32,713 bases of DNA, taken from the NCBI GenBank assembly GCA_016946835.1, contig JACVTC010000395.1, forward strand, positions 1 to 32,713, in the 5' to 3' direction. Shown in pieces: positions 1 to 11,800 of the stretch; position 1 is the stretch's first letter; the number at the start of each line of letters is the position of its first letter. Under the pieces are notes generated by a model. That model did not search any database. It was not told the DNA's origin and saw nothing but the letters and a program-made list of their open reading frames with translations. This DNA comes from Neocallimastix lanati (nom. inval.) (lineage: Eukaryota > Neocallimastigomycota > Neocallimastigomycetes > Neocallimastigales > Neocallimastigaceae). The position numbers and the translations under genes are program-made.

Positions 1-597
1 TTTTTTTTTTTGTATTATATTTAATTTTTATTTTTTATTGCTTTTAATAGATAGAATTATATTTAATATTTATATAATAGATCATTTTTATAAAACTTTA
101 ATAAGTAAAGATTTAAAAATTTATTTATTGAACTATTTAAATATTTATTGGCATAAACCATACTTTGGTTGGCATCCTGTTCCACAATGTTTACTGGATG
201 TACCGCAATAACCCCATTTACTGCAGCATTTTTTAGCTTTACACCTACCATATTGTTCACCACATCTATCGTCAGAGCCGTAGCATAATCCAAACTCGCT
301 TTGACATTTTGATCCACAATGAGCATCCGAAATGTCACAATAGCCAAATTGACTACAACATTGCTTATCATTAAGACATTTTCCATAATCAGCGCCACAA
401 CGACCGCCATTATTACATCTACCATAACTAGCTTGACATCCAGTGCCACAGTGGTCTTTTGAAGTTCCACAATAACCATATTGACTACAACATTCACCAT
501 TAGAACATGATTTATTATTAAATTCTTTACCGCAACGATACTTAGTATCTATAGTAGGGGATGGAGATTTTGTAGTAGTAGTAGATTTAATAGTAGT

Positions 598-652
598 AGT
601 AGTAGGTAGTTTTAGAAGTGGTAGTAGTAGTGGTAGTAGTGGTAGTAGTAGC
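598..652 (-). repeat. Trinucleotide Thr-codon tract (ACT/ACC)n
   Basis: This trinucleotide tract encodes the Thr linker between the second ricin-type domain and the CBM18 modules. An odd T between ACC and ACT near 605 shifts the frame from Thr codons to Tyr/Leu codons. Confidence 0.8.
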
Positions 653-1102
653 AACCTTTTTGGTAGGGTTTGAATTTAGCATAATCCAAATCTGATCTTC
701 ATGAATTTCATCATCACAATCATAAAGTTTTACCTTATTTCTTATTTTTGCTGCAACTTTGATAGAAGAACTGATAGAATTTCCAAGACATAAACTTTCT
801 GATAATTTACTAGTGATAGTTCCATCATTTCTACGATAACGCAAAATAGCATTTGTATCACACTCACCCATCATTATTTTAGAATTATCATTATTAGAAA
901 CTCTTAAACATAAATCCAAATTACTTTTTGATTTGAAGAAAGCTTCCTCCTTTGGTATTTACAACATACCATTGATAGTTATCTGTATTATCGCACTTTT
1001 CATAAGTTGGAATTTCATCTTCATATTCAGGAGCATATAAACATTTCTCAGTATATTCATTGTATATCCACAGTTGGTTTAGATGTTGGTGTAGGATCTT
1101 AT

Positions 1103-1146
1103 TGTAGTAGTAGTAGTAGTAGTAGGTAGTAGTAGTGGTAGTAGTA
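1103..1146 (-). repeat. Trinucleotide Thr-codon tract between the two ricin-type domains
   Basis: The repeat has the same (ACT/ACC)n composition as the downstream linker. The same ACC-T-ACT irregularity near 1127 changes the frame, so the two linkers share the same lesion type. Confidence 0.75.
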
Positions 1147-1619
1147 TTGATTTTTTTTGTAGGTTTTCTTATTTGATATTTCCCAGAATATTTTTTTATT
1201 ATGTCTATCACATTTAGTTAACTTTAAAAAATTCATCCACCATTAAATCATCAATAGCACTTACACACATATTATCACTTTTGATAAATTTTGATACTTC
1301 ATCATATATCATAAGAGCATTTTCGTCACACTTTGCTAATATGATTTGATTATCAACATAGGATATACACATTTCTCTATTAGTAGCAGACATGAAATAA
1401 ATGCCATAATCATCTTCACCAACATACCACTTATTGTCAATACTATTATTACAATTATCGTATGTTATTGGTTCATCTGAATAACCTGAAGCATATAAGC
1501 AGCTATCTAAATATTCATTGTATATCCAGACAGACTGCTTTATTATTGCTTATTAAATCTTGAGGTAAAGCAATAATTTTATTTAAGAAAATAACGATAA
1601 TAAATATTCCTAAAATCAT

Positions 1620-2062
1620 TTAATTAATAATTTTGTTTAAATTTTTAATTTTAAAAATCATTTTATAAGCACAATTAAATATTAGAATTTTATATTGAGG
1701 ACAGAATAGGTGATTTTATTCATTATAAAAACTTTATTTAATTTAAAATATAAATAATATAGGTCTATTATGTCAAATACACATTTTATGTATTATTTAT
1801 ATTATGTATGCTATATTAAAATACTAAGCAATAAATTATGAAATTTTATTAAAAAAAAAGAAATTCATTTCAATTATTAGTAATAGCAGTTAAATTAATA
1901 TATAAAATTTAAAAAACCAATAAAACAATTCCAATAAAAACTTATACAATATATTAAGTTTTAAAAAATATCTTTTTGTATATGGATATTTTTTTTATAA
2001 ACTTTCTTTTATATATATATTATATATAATAAATATATAATATAATATAATTTGTAATAGAA

Positions 2063-2093
<31 letters not shown>

Positions 2094-2662
2094 AAATTTT
2101 TTATTTAATTGCTTTTTATAAAATTTTTTATTTTTAATTTCAAGATTGTTTAATTTTTTAAGTATATATAAATATATATATTTATTTTTTTAAAGTTGAT
2201 TTCTTTTCTTTTCTTTTCTTTTTTCTATTTTTTTTTTTTTTTTTTATTTTTTTTTTTAAAACTCACTATTAAATAAAAAAGTATAATTTTAAAATCAAAA
2301 ATAACAAAATTAAAATTTATTAAGATAAAGATTTGAATGATTATTTCATATATTAAATAGTAAAATCTAAAAGCTTAAAACATTATCTATTCTTTTATTT
2401 TTTTTTTTTTTTTTATTTTACTTTATTTTATTTTATTTTATTTTATTTTATTTATTTTTTTTTTTATTTATTTATTATTTAATTTTTTTATTTTTATTTT
2501 TTATTTGTTATTTTATTTTTAATTTTTTAACATTTTTTATTTCAATTTTTTTTTTATTTTTTTTTTTAATATATTGTTTAATTACTATTATACAGTATTA
2601 GTATAATATTATTTAAATTTAGAGAAATAAAAACAAATGTAATATATTTATTTAATAATCTA
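1620..2662. other. A+T-rich intergenic region with simple repeats
   Basis: No gene is seen here. The region holds the presumed 5' flank of the broken lectin gene and the 3' flank of the giant lectin gene. It contains many T and TA runs, a (TTTTC)n tract near 2200-2222 and a (TTTTA)n tract near 2412-2455. No RNA gene is recognisable. Confidence 0.6.
2412..2455. repeat. (TTTTA)n pentanucleotide microsatellite
   Basis: About eight consecutive TTTTA units are visible after a long T run. A shorter (TTTTC)n tract lies near 2200-2222. Confidence 0.8.
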
Positions 2663-5600
2663 TTAATTTGATATAGAAGATATATCAGATATAAATTCCC
2701 ATATTTGTTTTTCATCATGTCTATTACAACTACTTAGCTTTACTTCATATTGAGAATAAGGATCATTATTATCATCAATACCGCTGAGGCATTTATTACT
2801 GCTTTTTATAGATTTTGATGCTTTAATATATTTTAAAATAGCTTTTTCATCACATTCACCTAATGTCATTCTATTTTTAATAACTCTCAAGCATAAATTT
2901 TGTTTAGCTGCTGATATAAAATAAGTATTACCATCAATCTTCTCAAAATACCATTTATATTTATTACGATCAGCACAATCTTCATAAGTAATAGGTTCAT
3001 TTTTAAAACCATTAGTATATAAACATTTATTATAGTATTTATTATATAACCAAACCGCACTTGACTTAGGATTAAATGAATTACTTGGGCTATATTTCCA
3101 TAGTATTTGATTGTTACCATTATCCCAAACAATTCCATGATTAGACTTATCACAACGTAATCTACTATTATTAGATTTTCTATCGGATAAAATATTATCT
3201 ATATCTTCATTATTTTTATCTCTAAATGAAAAACTGTTAGATCCAACTACTATTTTATATAAATAAGCTGAATTGCTTGAAGTATAATTTATTTCTGTTG
3301 ATGTTTGTTTTTTGTGATCTCTATAAAGTAATTTACCATCAAGAATAATTACCGAATAATCTCCACAATATAACATCTCTCCTTCTTTAAAAGAATCACC
3401 AATTTTTATTTCATCGGCATCGTAAGGTCTGTTTGAGATAGTTTTATTCATTGCCCATTTATACTCACCGGTATTCGATCTTAAAATCAAATTTTTGTTT
3501 TCTATATACATGTAATAATATTCATCTGCCTTATAATACTCTTTATGGAATATATATTTATTATTATTTAATTCGATATTGCCTTGAGGAGTTATACTTA
3601 ATGAAAAAATAGGTTCATTTATATTAATGTATTTTGACATATCAAATACGAATTTTTCGCTTGTATAAATGTTTTCTGATTTCAAATCTAGGCATTCGAT
3701 TGATTTATCATGGAAATAAATCATGCCATTAGGTTTTTCATTATCTGGAGAAATCGTAGTAATATTAATTTGGTTGTATGAATAAATAATATTGCATTTA
3801 GCATCATTAGAAATAAAATTATTACATTTATACATTCTTCCGTATAATTCCCAAATATGATTACTAGTGTTATTGGCTAAAATTAATTTATCTTCATTAC
3901 CATTATAGGTTAACTTTAAATTTTTATTGTCGTTGACGATATTGATATCATTGATGCAGAAATTGTTATTTTTGATATGCATTTTCTTAATATTAGGCAA
4001 AATAGCTGAATTAGTGAATTCTAAACCATATTTGTTTGATATATAAACAAAATTACCATCACCCTGATTTGAAATTAATCTATCAAATAAAGCCATTTCA
4101 TTGTTTATATTAATTCGATTGTATTCATCTCTCGATAATTCATTTTCTTTTACAACTGTTAAATAAGCGATATTACTTAAACCCCATAACGGCTCCCAAG
4201 TATCAACGTTAAATATCATTAGATCAGGTTTACTCATATTATCTCTGTATTCAATACTTAACCTATTATATTTATTCACTGACTTAGGATGCAACTGTGC
4301 AATTATACGTTCAACATTTTTATTATTCTTGCCTTTACAATAAAGACTCAATTTTTCATTGCTTAATTTTAACTCTTTAATACCACCGTCGGTTGCACAT
4401 GACTTTAAAACCATCTCATTGATATTGTTATTTACTTCATAGTGAAATATTAAATCATTTTCAGTAACATTTAAATAAGCATTATATTTGGATAGTAATA
4501 ATTCGCCTGGCAACAAATTATTGAAGTAGTATTTTTTGACTAATACTTCTTCATCTTCAATGATTTTAGAGTAATCATAAATTCCTGGTTCAGAGAAAAG
4601 ATTATAAATGTGCTTACTTCTTACATGTTCGTTACATGAAGTAATTTCATATTTTACAGGATTAACATATCTTAAATGTTGACCATATAATCTAATATTC
4701 CAATTACTCCAATACATGTTATGATCATCATCTTCTACAAATAATTCTCCTTCATCCGACAATGTGAGGTAAAAATTATATTTACTTTCAATTGGCTCCT
4801 TATTATTAAGGCTAAGTAGATTCAGAGATTGCCATATAGCAAGATCCCATTTGTCTCTTAAAATAAATTCACCTAAGGGCGTGAACGCTAAATGGTACGG
4901 CTTTTCAAATAATTCAATATTAGCTGTCATTGATGACCAAGTAGTTCTTGAATTATCCTTGATAACCATATTCCCTGTATCTTGAACGAAAAATTTATAT
5001 CTTCCATTTTTCGATACTAAATATTCATTTTGATGTAAAATAGCTCCACACTCCATTTTGATACGATTAGTTTTAAGATTTTTTATATTTTTTTCGTTAA
5101 GTACATTATGCTTATCATAATAATCTTCGTCATATTTAAAATCAAGAGCTGTATCAAATAATAAGGGATAAACATACTCGACTGGAAAAGCGTAACCTTT
5201 ATAATCGTTCTGATAAGCTTTAATTTCCCAAATTTTTACACCAAGACCATCATATAATGAAACAGAAGCACCATTTAGATCATCTTCATCCTTAATATGT
5301 AGGAAATAACCCTTATTGTCTGGATAACCAACATTAAATGGTAAATCTTTAGGTAAAGAATCCCAGATAATATATTCACTATCGTCTGTATAATTATTCG
5401 GAGTTTCCGAGCTATCGGGAGTAGAGGAAGCAGTAATACTAGTTGGAGAACTCACATTATTAGTGGTTTTAGTTACTACGGTATTTATAGTATCGATAGT
5501 GTTAGTTGTGCTAGTTGTACTAGTTGTACTAGTTGTATTAGTTGTACTAGTCTTAGTATGTGTCTGTGTAGGAACAGAAAGAGTCGACAATGTTTTAGCG

Positions 5601-8476
5601 ATTGGGGGACGTTTTCCACGTTTCTGCAAAGTATTACAATTGTCAATGTTGAATTTGGTGCAGTAATCATTTAACAAAATTTTAAGGTTTTCTATTTCTT
5701 CATCATCAGAATCTATATTCTTATTTATTACATCTTTAATTTTGCCAATGAACTCTTCAGAATACTTTGCATCAGAAACATTTTCTTTATAAATATTTTT
5801 AGCTGTAACATATAAATGGCCGTTATCTCCAATGAAGAATTTTAAGCTATGATTCGTTGGTACTGTAGTTATTCCCGAACTCCATACTTTATTGCAATTT
5901 GAACTAATTTTACTACCTTCACATAATACTAAATTACCATTAGGTAATAAACCAAAACTATACCTTCCACTATCTGAAACAATAAATTCATTTGGTGTAA
6001 GCACACTACCAGATCTTAAAGTATTTAATTCATCCACGGCTCCTATTTTAATAAATTTGAATTTTTCAAATTCAGAATTAATTACTTTATCAACATAATT
6101 CTTTTCTTCATTACATTTGATAGGTGTGACGGTAAAATCTATAAATTCTTTAGGTATAATACTACTACTATATCTTACCTTAGTTTCATGGTTAGATGTT
6201 GTATATCCATTTGCAAAAATAACTACTTCGCTATTAAACATAGGCAAGGCAGTTAAATAATAGCATGAATTATCTTTAATATTGTAAGTAACTTGCTTAG
6301 TTGAAGTTTTTGAAATAGACGTAGAATTAGATTTTTCATAACTGTATTGTACAGAATTATCTATGGCTTTATCATATGATATTTGATTATTAGTATTCCT
6401 TTGAATAGAACTACCAAAAGTATATCCTTCAGTTCTTGTATCTGAGATGGAATTTTCGTTTACCCATCCAGTTTCTTCATTAAAAGTCTTGGAAAGCATT
6501 TTAGAAGTAGAATCCGTGTTGGATTGTTCTTTGGTTGATGTTTCGGAATGGCCAGTAGTATGGGCTTTAGAATCACCCTTGGAAGTACCCCATGATTTAT
6601 TAATTCCAGAGCTATCAGAATTGGTTTCGGACCAGCCATCAGTTACACTTTTAGATCCACCATTTGTTTCACTATGAGTTTCAGTGTCAGAAGATGATCT
6701 TGTACCAGCTAAAGCCAATTGATATTGAAGATTAGCTTGTTCGGCCGCTATAGCTTCTTCTGATCTTATAGCTTCTCTTTGTATTCTGTTCCCTTCAGCA
6801 CCAGTAAATGAATCAAATATACCTCTAACACTTGTACCTCCTTTTTTTCCTCCTCCAGATTTTGATTTAGAAGGAGAACTTGTATTTTTTGTTACATTAA
6901 TATTTGCTCTTTTTTCTAAACTTCTTTTCGATTTGTTCGTAACATCATTCCAAGCTCTTTTACCAATATCATATGCGTCTTTGAAAAAACCTTTAACATG
7001 ATCCACAGCATTGACAACCCCATTTTTAATCATTTCATACCTATGTTCGTTATTAGAATTACCAAATTCAAAGAACCAATCTGCAACAGTATTAAATCCA
7101 CCATCCACAAAATTTAAAATTTTATCTACTCCTGATTCATCTCCGGGTTCTGAGCCACCTGAGCCATCTGTACCATTTACTTTGGGTATTTGTGCCACCA
7201 CCTTATCTTTAACCGCATCATAATCACTCATATCCATTCTTGAATATTCCTCAGTATGTGATGTTTCATCGGTGGTACTCCAATTCCTTTCATTAGTTTC
7301 ACTATGATCTTTGGTTCTGGAATGAGTATGATCTTCACTCATGGTATACGTATAAGAGCTGTCTTCACTATGAGTATCAGTGTTTTCTACATTATCGGTG
7401 GTGGAATTAGAATTCGAAATAACTACTGAATAAACTTTTTCAAAGGAATTGGTTACTCCTTCTGATTTAGATCCAGATTGGGATTTAGAGTTAGAAATAG
7501 CACGAGCTAAATCTACATGGTTATTGATTTCTTTAGTAGTAGTATCTCCTTCACTAATAACTGTACCATATGATTTATGAAAAGTTACGCCTTCATTTGT
7601 AGAAATAGATATGGTATCTTGGATATCTGTTGAGAAAGTAATAGAGCATGTTATGGATGAATCTTTCATATTATAGATTCTTCCACAGTTTTCCATATCA
7701 CTTTTAGTTCCATTCATAAGTATAGCATAGCCTTGAGATTCTTTAAAATCATACGGAATACCCATAGTTTGAATAATGTTAGTTTCATCTTCCTTTATAC
7801 CTTGCACTTTAATTAAAGATTTATGGTATGGATTGTAAGCTGGATTTATACTAGTTAATGCAACATTTCTTATACCATTTTTCATTAAATGTTTATATAT
7901 TTTTTCATATTCTTGTTTAATGTCTTCTTTGGTTCTTGCTCGATAAATATTATTAAAAATATCATCGATGCTTTCATCTTTACTTTCTTCTTTACTTTCA
8001 TCTTTATCTTTTTTAGTTGCGTCTCGTTTCTCATGTTTAACTTTTTCTTTACTTTCGACAATTTTAAAATATTCTCCAAAATTATTAACTAAAGTATCAT
8101 TACCACAATAAGAAACTCCAATCCAATTGGGTCCAATATATTTAGCATAATCTTCTATGGATTGAAAATATACCGTATTATTGTTGAAGTCTAAATAAGT
8201 TGGATTAATAATTTTAACCACATCATTATTAGTATAAGCACAAAATTCTCTATTATCGTTGGTTGTCGAGAAAGAATTGGATGTGGATAGAGTTTTTGAT
8301 TCAGATGCGATTGTACTTGTAGTCGCAATGGTACTTGTAGATGTAATAGTTCTTCTAGTCGCAATAGAACTTGTAGTTGCTATTGATGAGGATGAACTAA
8401 TTTCTGGTATTGAAGCATTAAAGCTCAATGTAACATTAATGCTAAATAAAAATATCTGTAATAATGTTAACATCAT
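2663..8476 (-). CDS. Giant secreted multi-lectin protein (bulb-type and ricin-type domains)
   Basis: The frame is intact for 1937 residues. The first 19 or so residues form a signal peptide, followed by a Ser/Thr-rich stretch. Residues 75-300 are a Cys-containing region of unknown fold. Two Ser/Thr/His-rich arms (about 283-412 and 594-735) flank a more hydrophobic segment (450-590). Bulb-type (mannose-binding-like) beta-prism repeats are suggested at about 820-895 (PNGNLVLCEG, then VWSS) and 1143-1220 (DTGNMVIKD, then TWSS), with weaker ones later. A Thr-rich linker spans 957-1025. The last 145 residues are a ricin-type beta-trefoil (AVWLYNKYYNKCLY, later NLCLRV, then IWEF). Lys-Arg sites at 148-151 (HEKR), 516-523 (SKRSLEKR) and 950-956 (QKRGKR) suggest kexin processing into several chains. 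The product is probably a sugar-binding extracellular protein; the N-terminal half has no family I recognise. I chose the first of two adjacent Met codons as the start. Confidence 0.85.
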   Translation of the reverse strand: MMLTLLQIFLFSINVTLSFNASIPEISSSSSIATTSSIATRRTITSTSTIATTSTIASESKTLSTSNSFSTTNDNREFCAYTNNDVVKIINPTYLDFNNNTVYFQSIEDYAKYIGPNWIGVSYCGNDTLVNNFGEYFKIVESKEKVKHEKRDATKKDKDESKEESKDESIDDIFNNIYRARTKEDIKQEYEKIYKHLMKNGIRNVALTSINPAYNPYHKSLIKVQGIKEDETNIIQTMGIPYDFKESQGYAILMNGTKSDMENCGRIYNMKDSSITCSITFSTDIQDTISISTNEGVTFHKSYGTVISEGDTTTKEINNHVDLARAISNSKSQSGSKSEGVTNSFEKVYSVVISNSNSTTDNVENTDTHSEDSSYTYTMSEDHTHSRTKDHSETNERNWSTTDETSHTEEYSRMDMSDYDAVKDKVVAQIPKVNGTDGSGGSEPGDESGVDKILNFVDGGFNTVADWFFEFGNSNNEHRYEMIKNGVVNAVDHVKGFFKDAYDIGKRAWNDVTNKSKRSLEKRANINVTKNTSSPSKSKSGGGKKGGTSVRGIFDSFTGAEGNRIQREAIRSEEAIAAEQANLQYQLALAGTRSSSDTETHSETNGGSKSVTDGWSETNSDSSGINKSWGTSKGDSKAHTTGHSETSTKEQSNTDSTSKMLSKTFNEETGWVNENSISDTRTEGYTFGSSIQRNTNNQISYDKAIDNSVQYSYEKSNSTSISKTSTKQVTYNIKDNSCYYLTALPMFNSEVVIFANGYTTSNHETKVRYSSSIIPKEFIDFTVTPIKCNEEKNYVDKVINSEFEKFKFIKIGAVDELNTLRSGSVLTPNEFIVSDSGRYSFGLLPNGNLVLCEGSKISSNCNKVWSSGITTVPTNHSLKFFIGDNGHLYVTAKNIYKENVSDAKYSEEFIGKIKDVINKNIDSDDEEIENLKILLNDYCTKFNIDNCNTLQKRGKRPPIAKTLSTLSVPTQTHTKTSTTNTTSTTSTTSTTNTIDTINTVVTKTTNNVSSPTSITASSTPDSSETPNNYTDDSEYIIWDSLPKDLPFNVGYPDNKGYFLHIKDEDDLNGASVSLYDGLGVKIWEIKAYQNDYKGYAFPVEYVYPLLFDTALDFKYDEDYYDKHNVLNEKNIKNLKTNRIKMECGAILHQNEYLVSKNGRYKFFVQDTGNMVIKDNSRTTWSSMTANIELFEKPYHLAFTPLGEFILRDKWDLAIWQSLNLLSLNNKEPIESKYNFYLTLSDEGELFVEDDDHNMYWSNWNIRLYGQHLRYVNPVKYEITSCNEHVRSKHIYNLFSEPGIYDYSKIIEDEEVLVKKYYFNNLLPGELLLSKYNAYLNVTENDLIFHYEVNNNINEMVLKSCATDGGIKELKLSNEKLSLYCKGKNNKNVERIIAQLHPKSVNKYNRLSIEYRDNMSKPDLMIFNVDTWEPLWGLSNIAYLTVVKENELSRDEYNRININNEMALFDRLISNQGDGNFVYISNKYGLEFTNSAILPNIKKMHIKNNNFCINDINIVNDNKNLKLTYNGNEDKLILANNTSNHIWELYGRMYKCNNFISNDAKCNIIYSYNQINITTISPDNEKPNGMIYFHDKSIECLDLKSENIYTSEKFVFDMSKYININEPIFSLSITPQGNIELNNNKYIFHKEYYKADEYYYMYIENKNLILRSNTGEYKWAMNKTISNRPYDADEIKIGDSFKEGEMLYCGDYSVIILDGKLLYRDHKKQTSTEINYTSSNSAYLYKIVVGSNSFSFRDKNNEDIDNILSDRKSNNSRLRCDKSNHGIVWDNGNNQILWKYSPSNSFNPKSSAVWLYNKYYNKCLYTNGFKNEPITYEDCADRNKYKWYFEKIDGNTYFISAAKQNLCLRVIKNRMTLGECDEKAILKYIKASKSIKSSNKCLSGIDDNNDPYSQYEVKLSSCNRHDEKQIWEFISDISSISN

Positions 8477-8810
8477 TTATTATTTATATATAAATATATA
8501 TTTTTTAAATTTATAATAAAATATTTTTTAAAAAAATCATTTTAAAAAAAATACCAACATATTAATAATATTTAAATGTATATTTCATTTTCTGAAATAA
8601 ATAATTTTTAAAAAAAAAAAAATTTTCATAGTAAATAAATGCTTTTAAAAATATTCATCATTATCATCATCATTAGCATCATGATCATTATATAATAGAT
8701 GGTTTTTTTCATTTATTAAATATTTAATTGTAATATTCAACATTAGAATATAAGCAATATATTAATTAGTAATGATATCCATAGAAATATGCCTTGGATA
8801 CGATTTAAAT
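8477..8810. other. Intergenic region between two giant secreted-protein genes
   Basis: The sequence is A+T-rich and would contain the promoter of the giant lectin gene. It holds a short CATCAT/ATCATT-rich stretch near 8655-8695. Nothing else is recognisable. Confidence 0.6.
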
Positions 8811-11800
8811 TTAATGATGATTACCTGTGCCTGGATTTTTTGAAAATTTAGGAGGATTATTATGGGGATTTTCGGAATGAATATTTCTAGAATGGATTTT
8901 GCTAAATTTATTGATTTTATTTGATATGGTGTTCTTTTTGCTAAAGTCATTGTAATCATTATATGTAGCTTTCAATTTTTTTTCGGTACTGCCCATAAAT
9001 GAATTATAATGATTTAGAATTAAATCAAACGCTTGAGCGCTAACTACTCCAGACGCTTTTGTTACTTCATTTTTCTTAAATTGGAATAATCTTTTTACTT
9101 TTTCCTTAATTTTGTTATTATTCATTTTTTCATCATCAATGCTATTAATGACATACTCAATAGGCTCGTTCTTAATGTCTTGTGACAATCCTGCACTAGC
9201 TGCAATATCGTTTTTAAATCGATTTTCAGTTTCTTCATGAGTTTCAAGATTTTTTAAACTGTTGTTCTTTAAGTTTTTGAATAATTTATTATGCTTAGTT
9301 AATCTATTAATTTCGTCGACATCTTCAGCTTTTCTATAAAATGAGGATTCATGAACAATTAACTTATATTTCATTTCTTCGCATTGTTTTAATTCAATTA
9401 ATTGATATCGGTTAGTTGCTGCATCAGTAATAGTAATTATGGCATCTGATTTAGACTTGACGACATCCTTAATAATTTCTTGCAAATCCTCAGTTCTTGG
9501 TTCAAAAATTTCATATTCACCAAATTGGTAACTTTCTGCATATTTTTTATTGATATTTTCTTTAAGACTTTGCTTTTTCAAATTGAACAAGTTGGGATTT
9601 TGTTCCATAATAGCTTCGATGGCTTTATTAAATTTGGCTACTCGGATATAATTTAGTCGGTTGTTCAAGACTCGGTCGTTATTTATATCGATGTACTTTA
9701 TACCCATGTCATCTTCTTTAACGTTTGAATCTAGTTCAGTTGCCACTAGACTATTGTAGTTGTTGATTACTTCAATTAAATGATCGGCTTCTTCATAATG
9801 ATTCTCTGGAGAATCAGTATAACTCTTAAATTGCTCTATTCTTTCATCAATTATATTTTTAATTTCTTGTATTTCTTTTATAAATCTCTCCCGTTCTTCA
9901 TCGCTATCCGCATAAAGAAGACTATTTTTCATATTATCAAAATAGCTTCTAACATACGGTTTCGATTCATGATTCTTCAGTATATAATCTTTAACAACTA
10001 CTTTACCAATAACATGATCTAATGTTAAAACATTGCTTGATTTAACTTCACTTTTGTTTATTCCATTGATTGTACTTTTATGCTGCTCTACTATCTTATT
10101 TACTTCTTCATCATTGCCATAAAGAGCATTGAGTTGATCTACTATCACTTGATTCAATTTATATACCATCTCGGAATTATTCACATAATTTTCTTGTTGA
10201 GTGTTTTCTCTATCAAAAATGCGTTCTAGTTGAGATAGCTTATTGTGGATTTCTATTAAATTATTTTTTAATTTTTCTTTGGTTTCATCATCACTGTTAT
10301 CCGCTGTTATTTGCTTAAGATTTTCTACTATATCGTTAATTTCTTCGCTTCTGTCATCATCGTATTGCTTGTTATTTATGTCCATATTATCGACCGTGTG
10401 GATATCGCTGATTTCCTGATTATTTTCGTTAAATAGATCGGATACATTATCTAATATTTCATGTAATTTATCATTAACAAATTTAGATTGCGAATCAGTA
10501 TTAGATTCAAAATCTATTAATTTAACAGAACTACTAATCTTATTGCTATTACTTGTACTGAATTTTTTATCATGACTTTCGACAATATCTGCAAACAAAA
10601 ACGCCATATCGTTTAATTTATCTTGAGTTAAAGATCTAATTGAATCATGCCCTAAATAATAAGAATTAGTATATCGGTAATTAAGACCGTTTAATGCTTC
10701 ACTAATACCAAGAATAAAAGTTTCACTATCCGATTCCGTAATTGGTGTTTCGCTGTTCTGCAACTGTTCTTTATAACTTTGTGATGATATTTTTATCACA
10801 TCCATTAAAGAATTGGCATTTTCACAAAGCTCCTTTGGTACTGATATATCATTTTCATCTTCTTTTACTTTTATATTTTTTGAATCGTACTTTTTCAGAG
10901 TTTGCAAAGCACTGATTAATTTTCCTTCAACATCAAAACTCTTAGATATCTGCATTTTTTTGGAACATTTATTATTTGTTGTTAAACATTTAGATCGATC
11001 ATTATCTATATCCTTAAGAACATTTTGTATATTCATTGATTCTTTCACATTAATGAATCTTGTCTGTGAGTTTTTATCATCGGCATAATGAACAAGCCCT
11101 CCTTCTTCACTACATAAATCTCTTCCCAACATAGCTTCCGAATGAATGGACAATGTTTGTAGCTCTTCATCATCTAGTGTTCCAGTTTCATGTCTATGTA
11201 TTAATATTTTTTTTCCAAATTCTTTCATAATTGATTCATCTATATCATGACTTAAAACCACTTTACTATCAAATACATCTGATTTTACAACATTCATATT
11301 AAACTTTCCATTATTCGTTACTCCGAATTTTTTCTCAATTATTTCATTATCTGAAGCATCATTATATTGATCATTATTTAAACCATATTCACTAGGCGAT
11401 AGTACGGTGCCATCCATTTTCTCTATATCATATCCGCAAGCTGCTAAAAAGCCTATACCGGGAATTTTAGTATATTCATTGTCATCTACTTTTATTTTAC
11501 TCAGATTATCATTATCGCCATTTTTATTTAAAATATAAAGTTCTTCATAGGTGAATTCTTCTCCATTATTGTGCATTTCATCAAGTCTAAACTCGTTATC
11601 AATTTCATTTAATGTAAAAGCGCTAAGTGTTGCTTTATTTGTATCATCATTAATAACTAAGGAATGATTTACTACTGTCTTATCATTATCCTGACTATCA
11701 TATGTGATAACATTAAATGATGTCGTATCATCTTTAAAGTACTCTTTACATTTACTACTCTTTATACAATAAAGAGCCATAGCTTTGTATAACGGTTCTC

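Larger units (their letters stand above)
145..1619 (-). pseudogene. Broken secreted protein: two ricin-type lectin domains and three CBM18 modules
   Basis: Read from 1619 downward, the gene starts with a signal peptide (MILGIFIIVIFLNKIIA). It continues with a ricin-type beta-trefoil segment beginning WIYNEY (about 1528 to 1180), a Thr-codon linker, a second ricin-type segment (about 1077 to 680), another Thr linker, and three Cys-rich CBM18 chitin-binding modules ending at the stop at 145. Each CBM18 shows the CCSxxGYC core and the CGxxCQxxxGxC end (one has CGSKCQ). The parts lie in different frames. Breaks fall near 1530 (tandem GTCT duplication), 1228, 1150-1190 (A run), 1124-1130, 1098-1105, 1078, 938 and 605. 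The last 169 codons, 654 to 145, are open. The product would be an extracellular or cell-wall lectin. The ricin domain resembles the C-terminus of the next gene, so the two are paralogues. It is most likely a pseudogene; assembly error in repeats is the alternative. The CBM18 calls are secure and the ricin call is good. Confidence 0.8.

Noticed and set aside
63-500. 145-codon minus-strand frame overlapping the CBM18 modules
   Set aside because: It is the same strand in another phase and shows none of the CBM18 Cys pattern; the overlapping frame with three clear modules is the real one.
2663-3100. Reading the ricin-type domain as evidence of a ricin-like toxin
   Set aside because: Only the sugar-binding beta-trefoil is present. 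There is no ribosome-inactivating domain, and this lectin fold is common in secreted carbohydrate-binding proteins.
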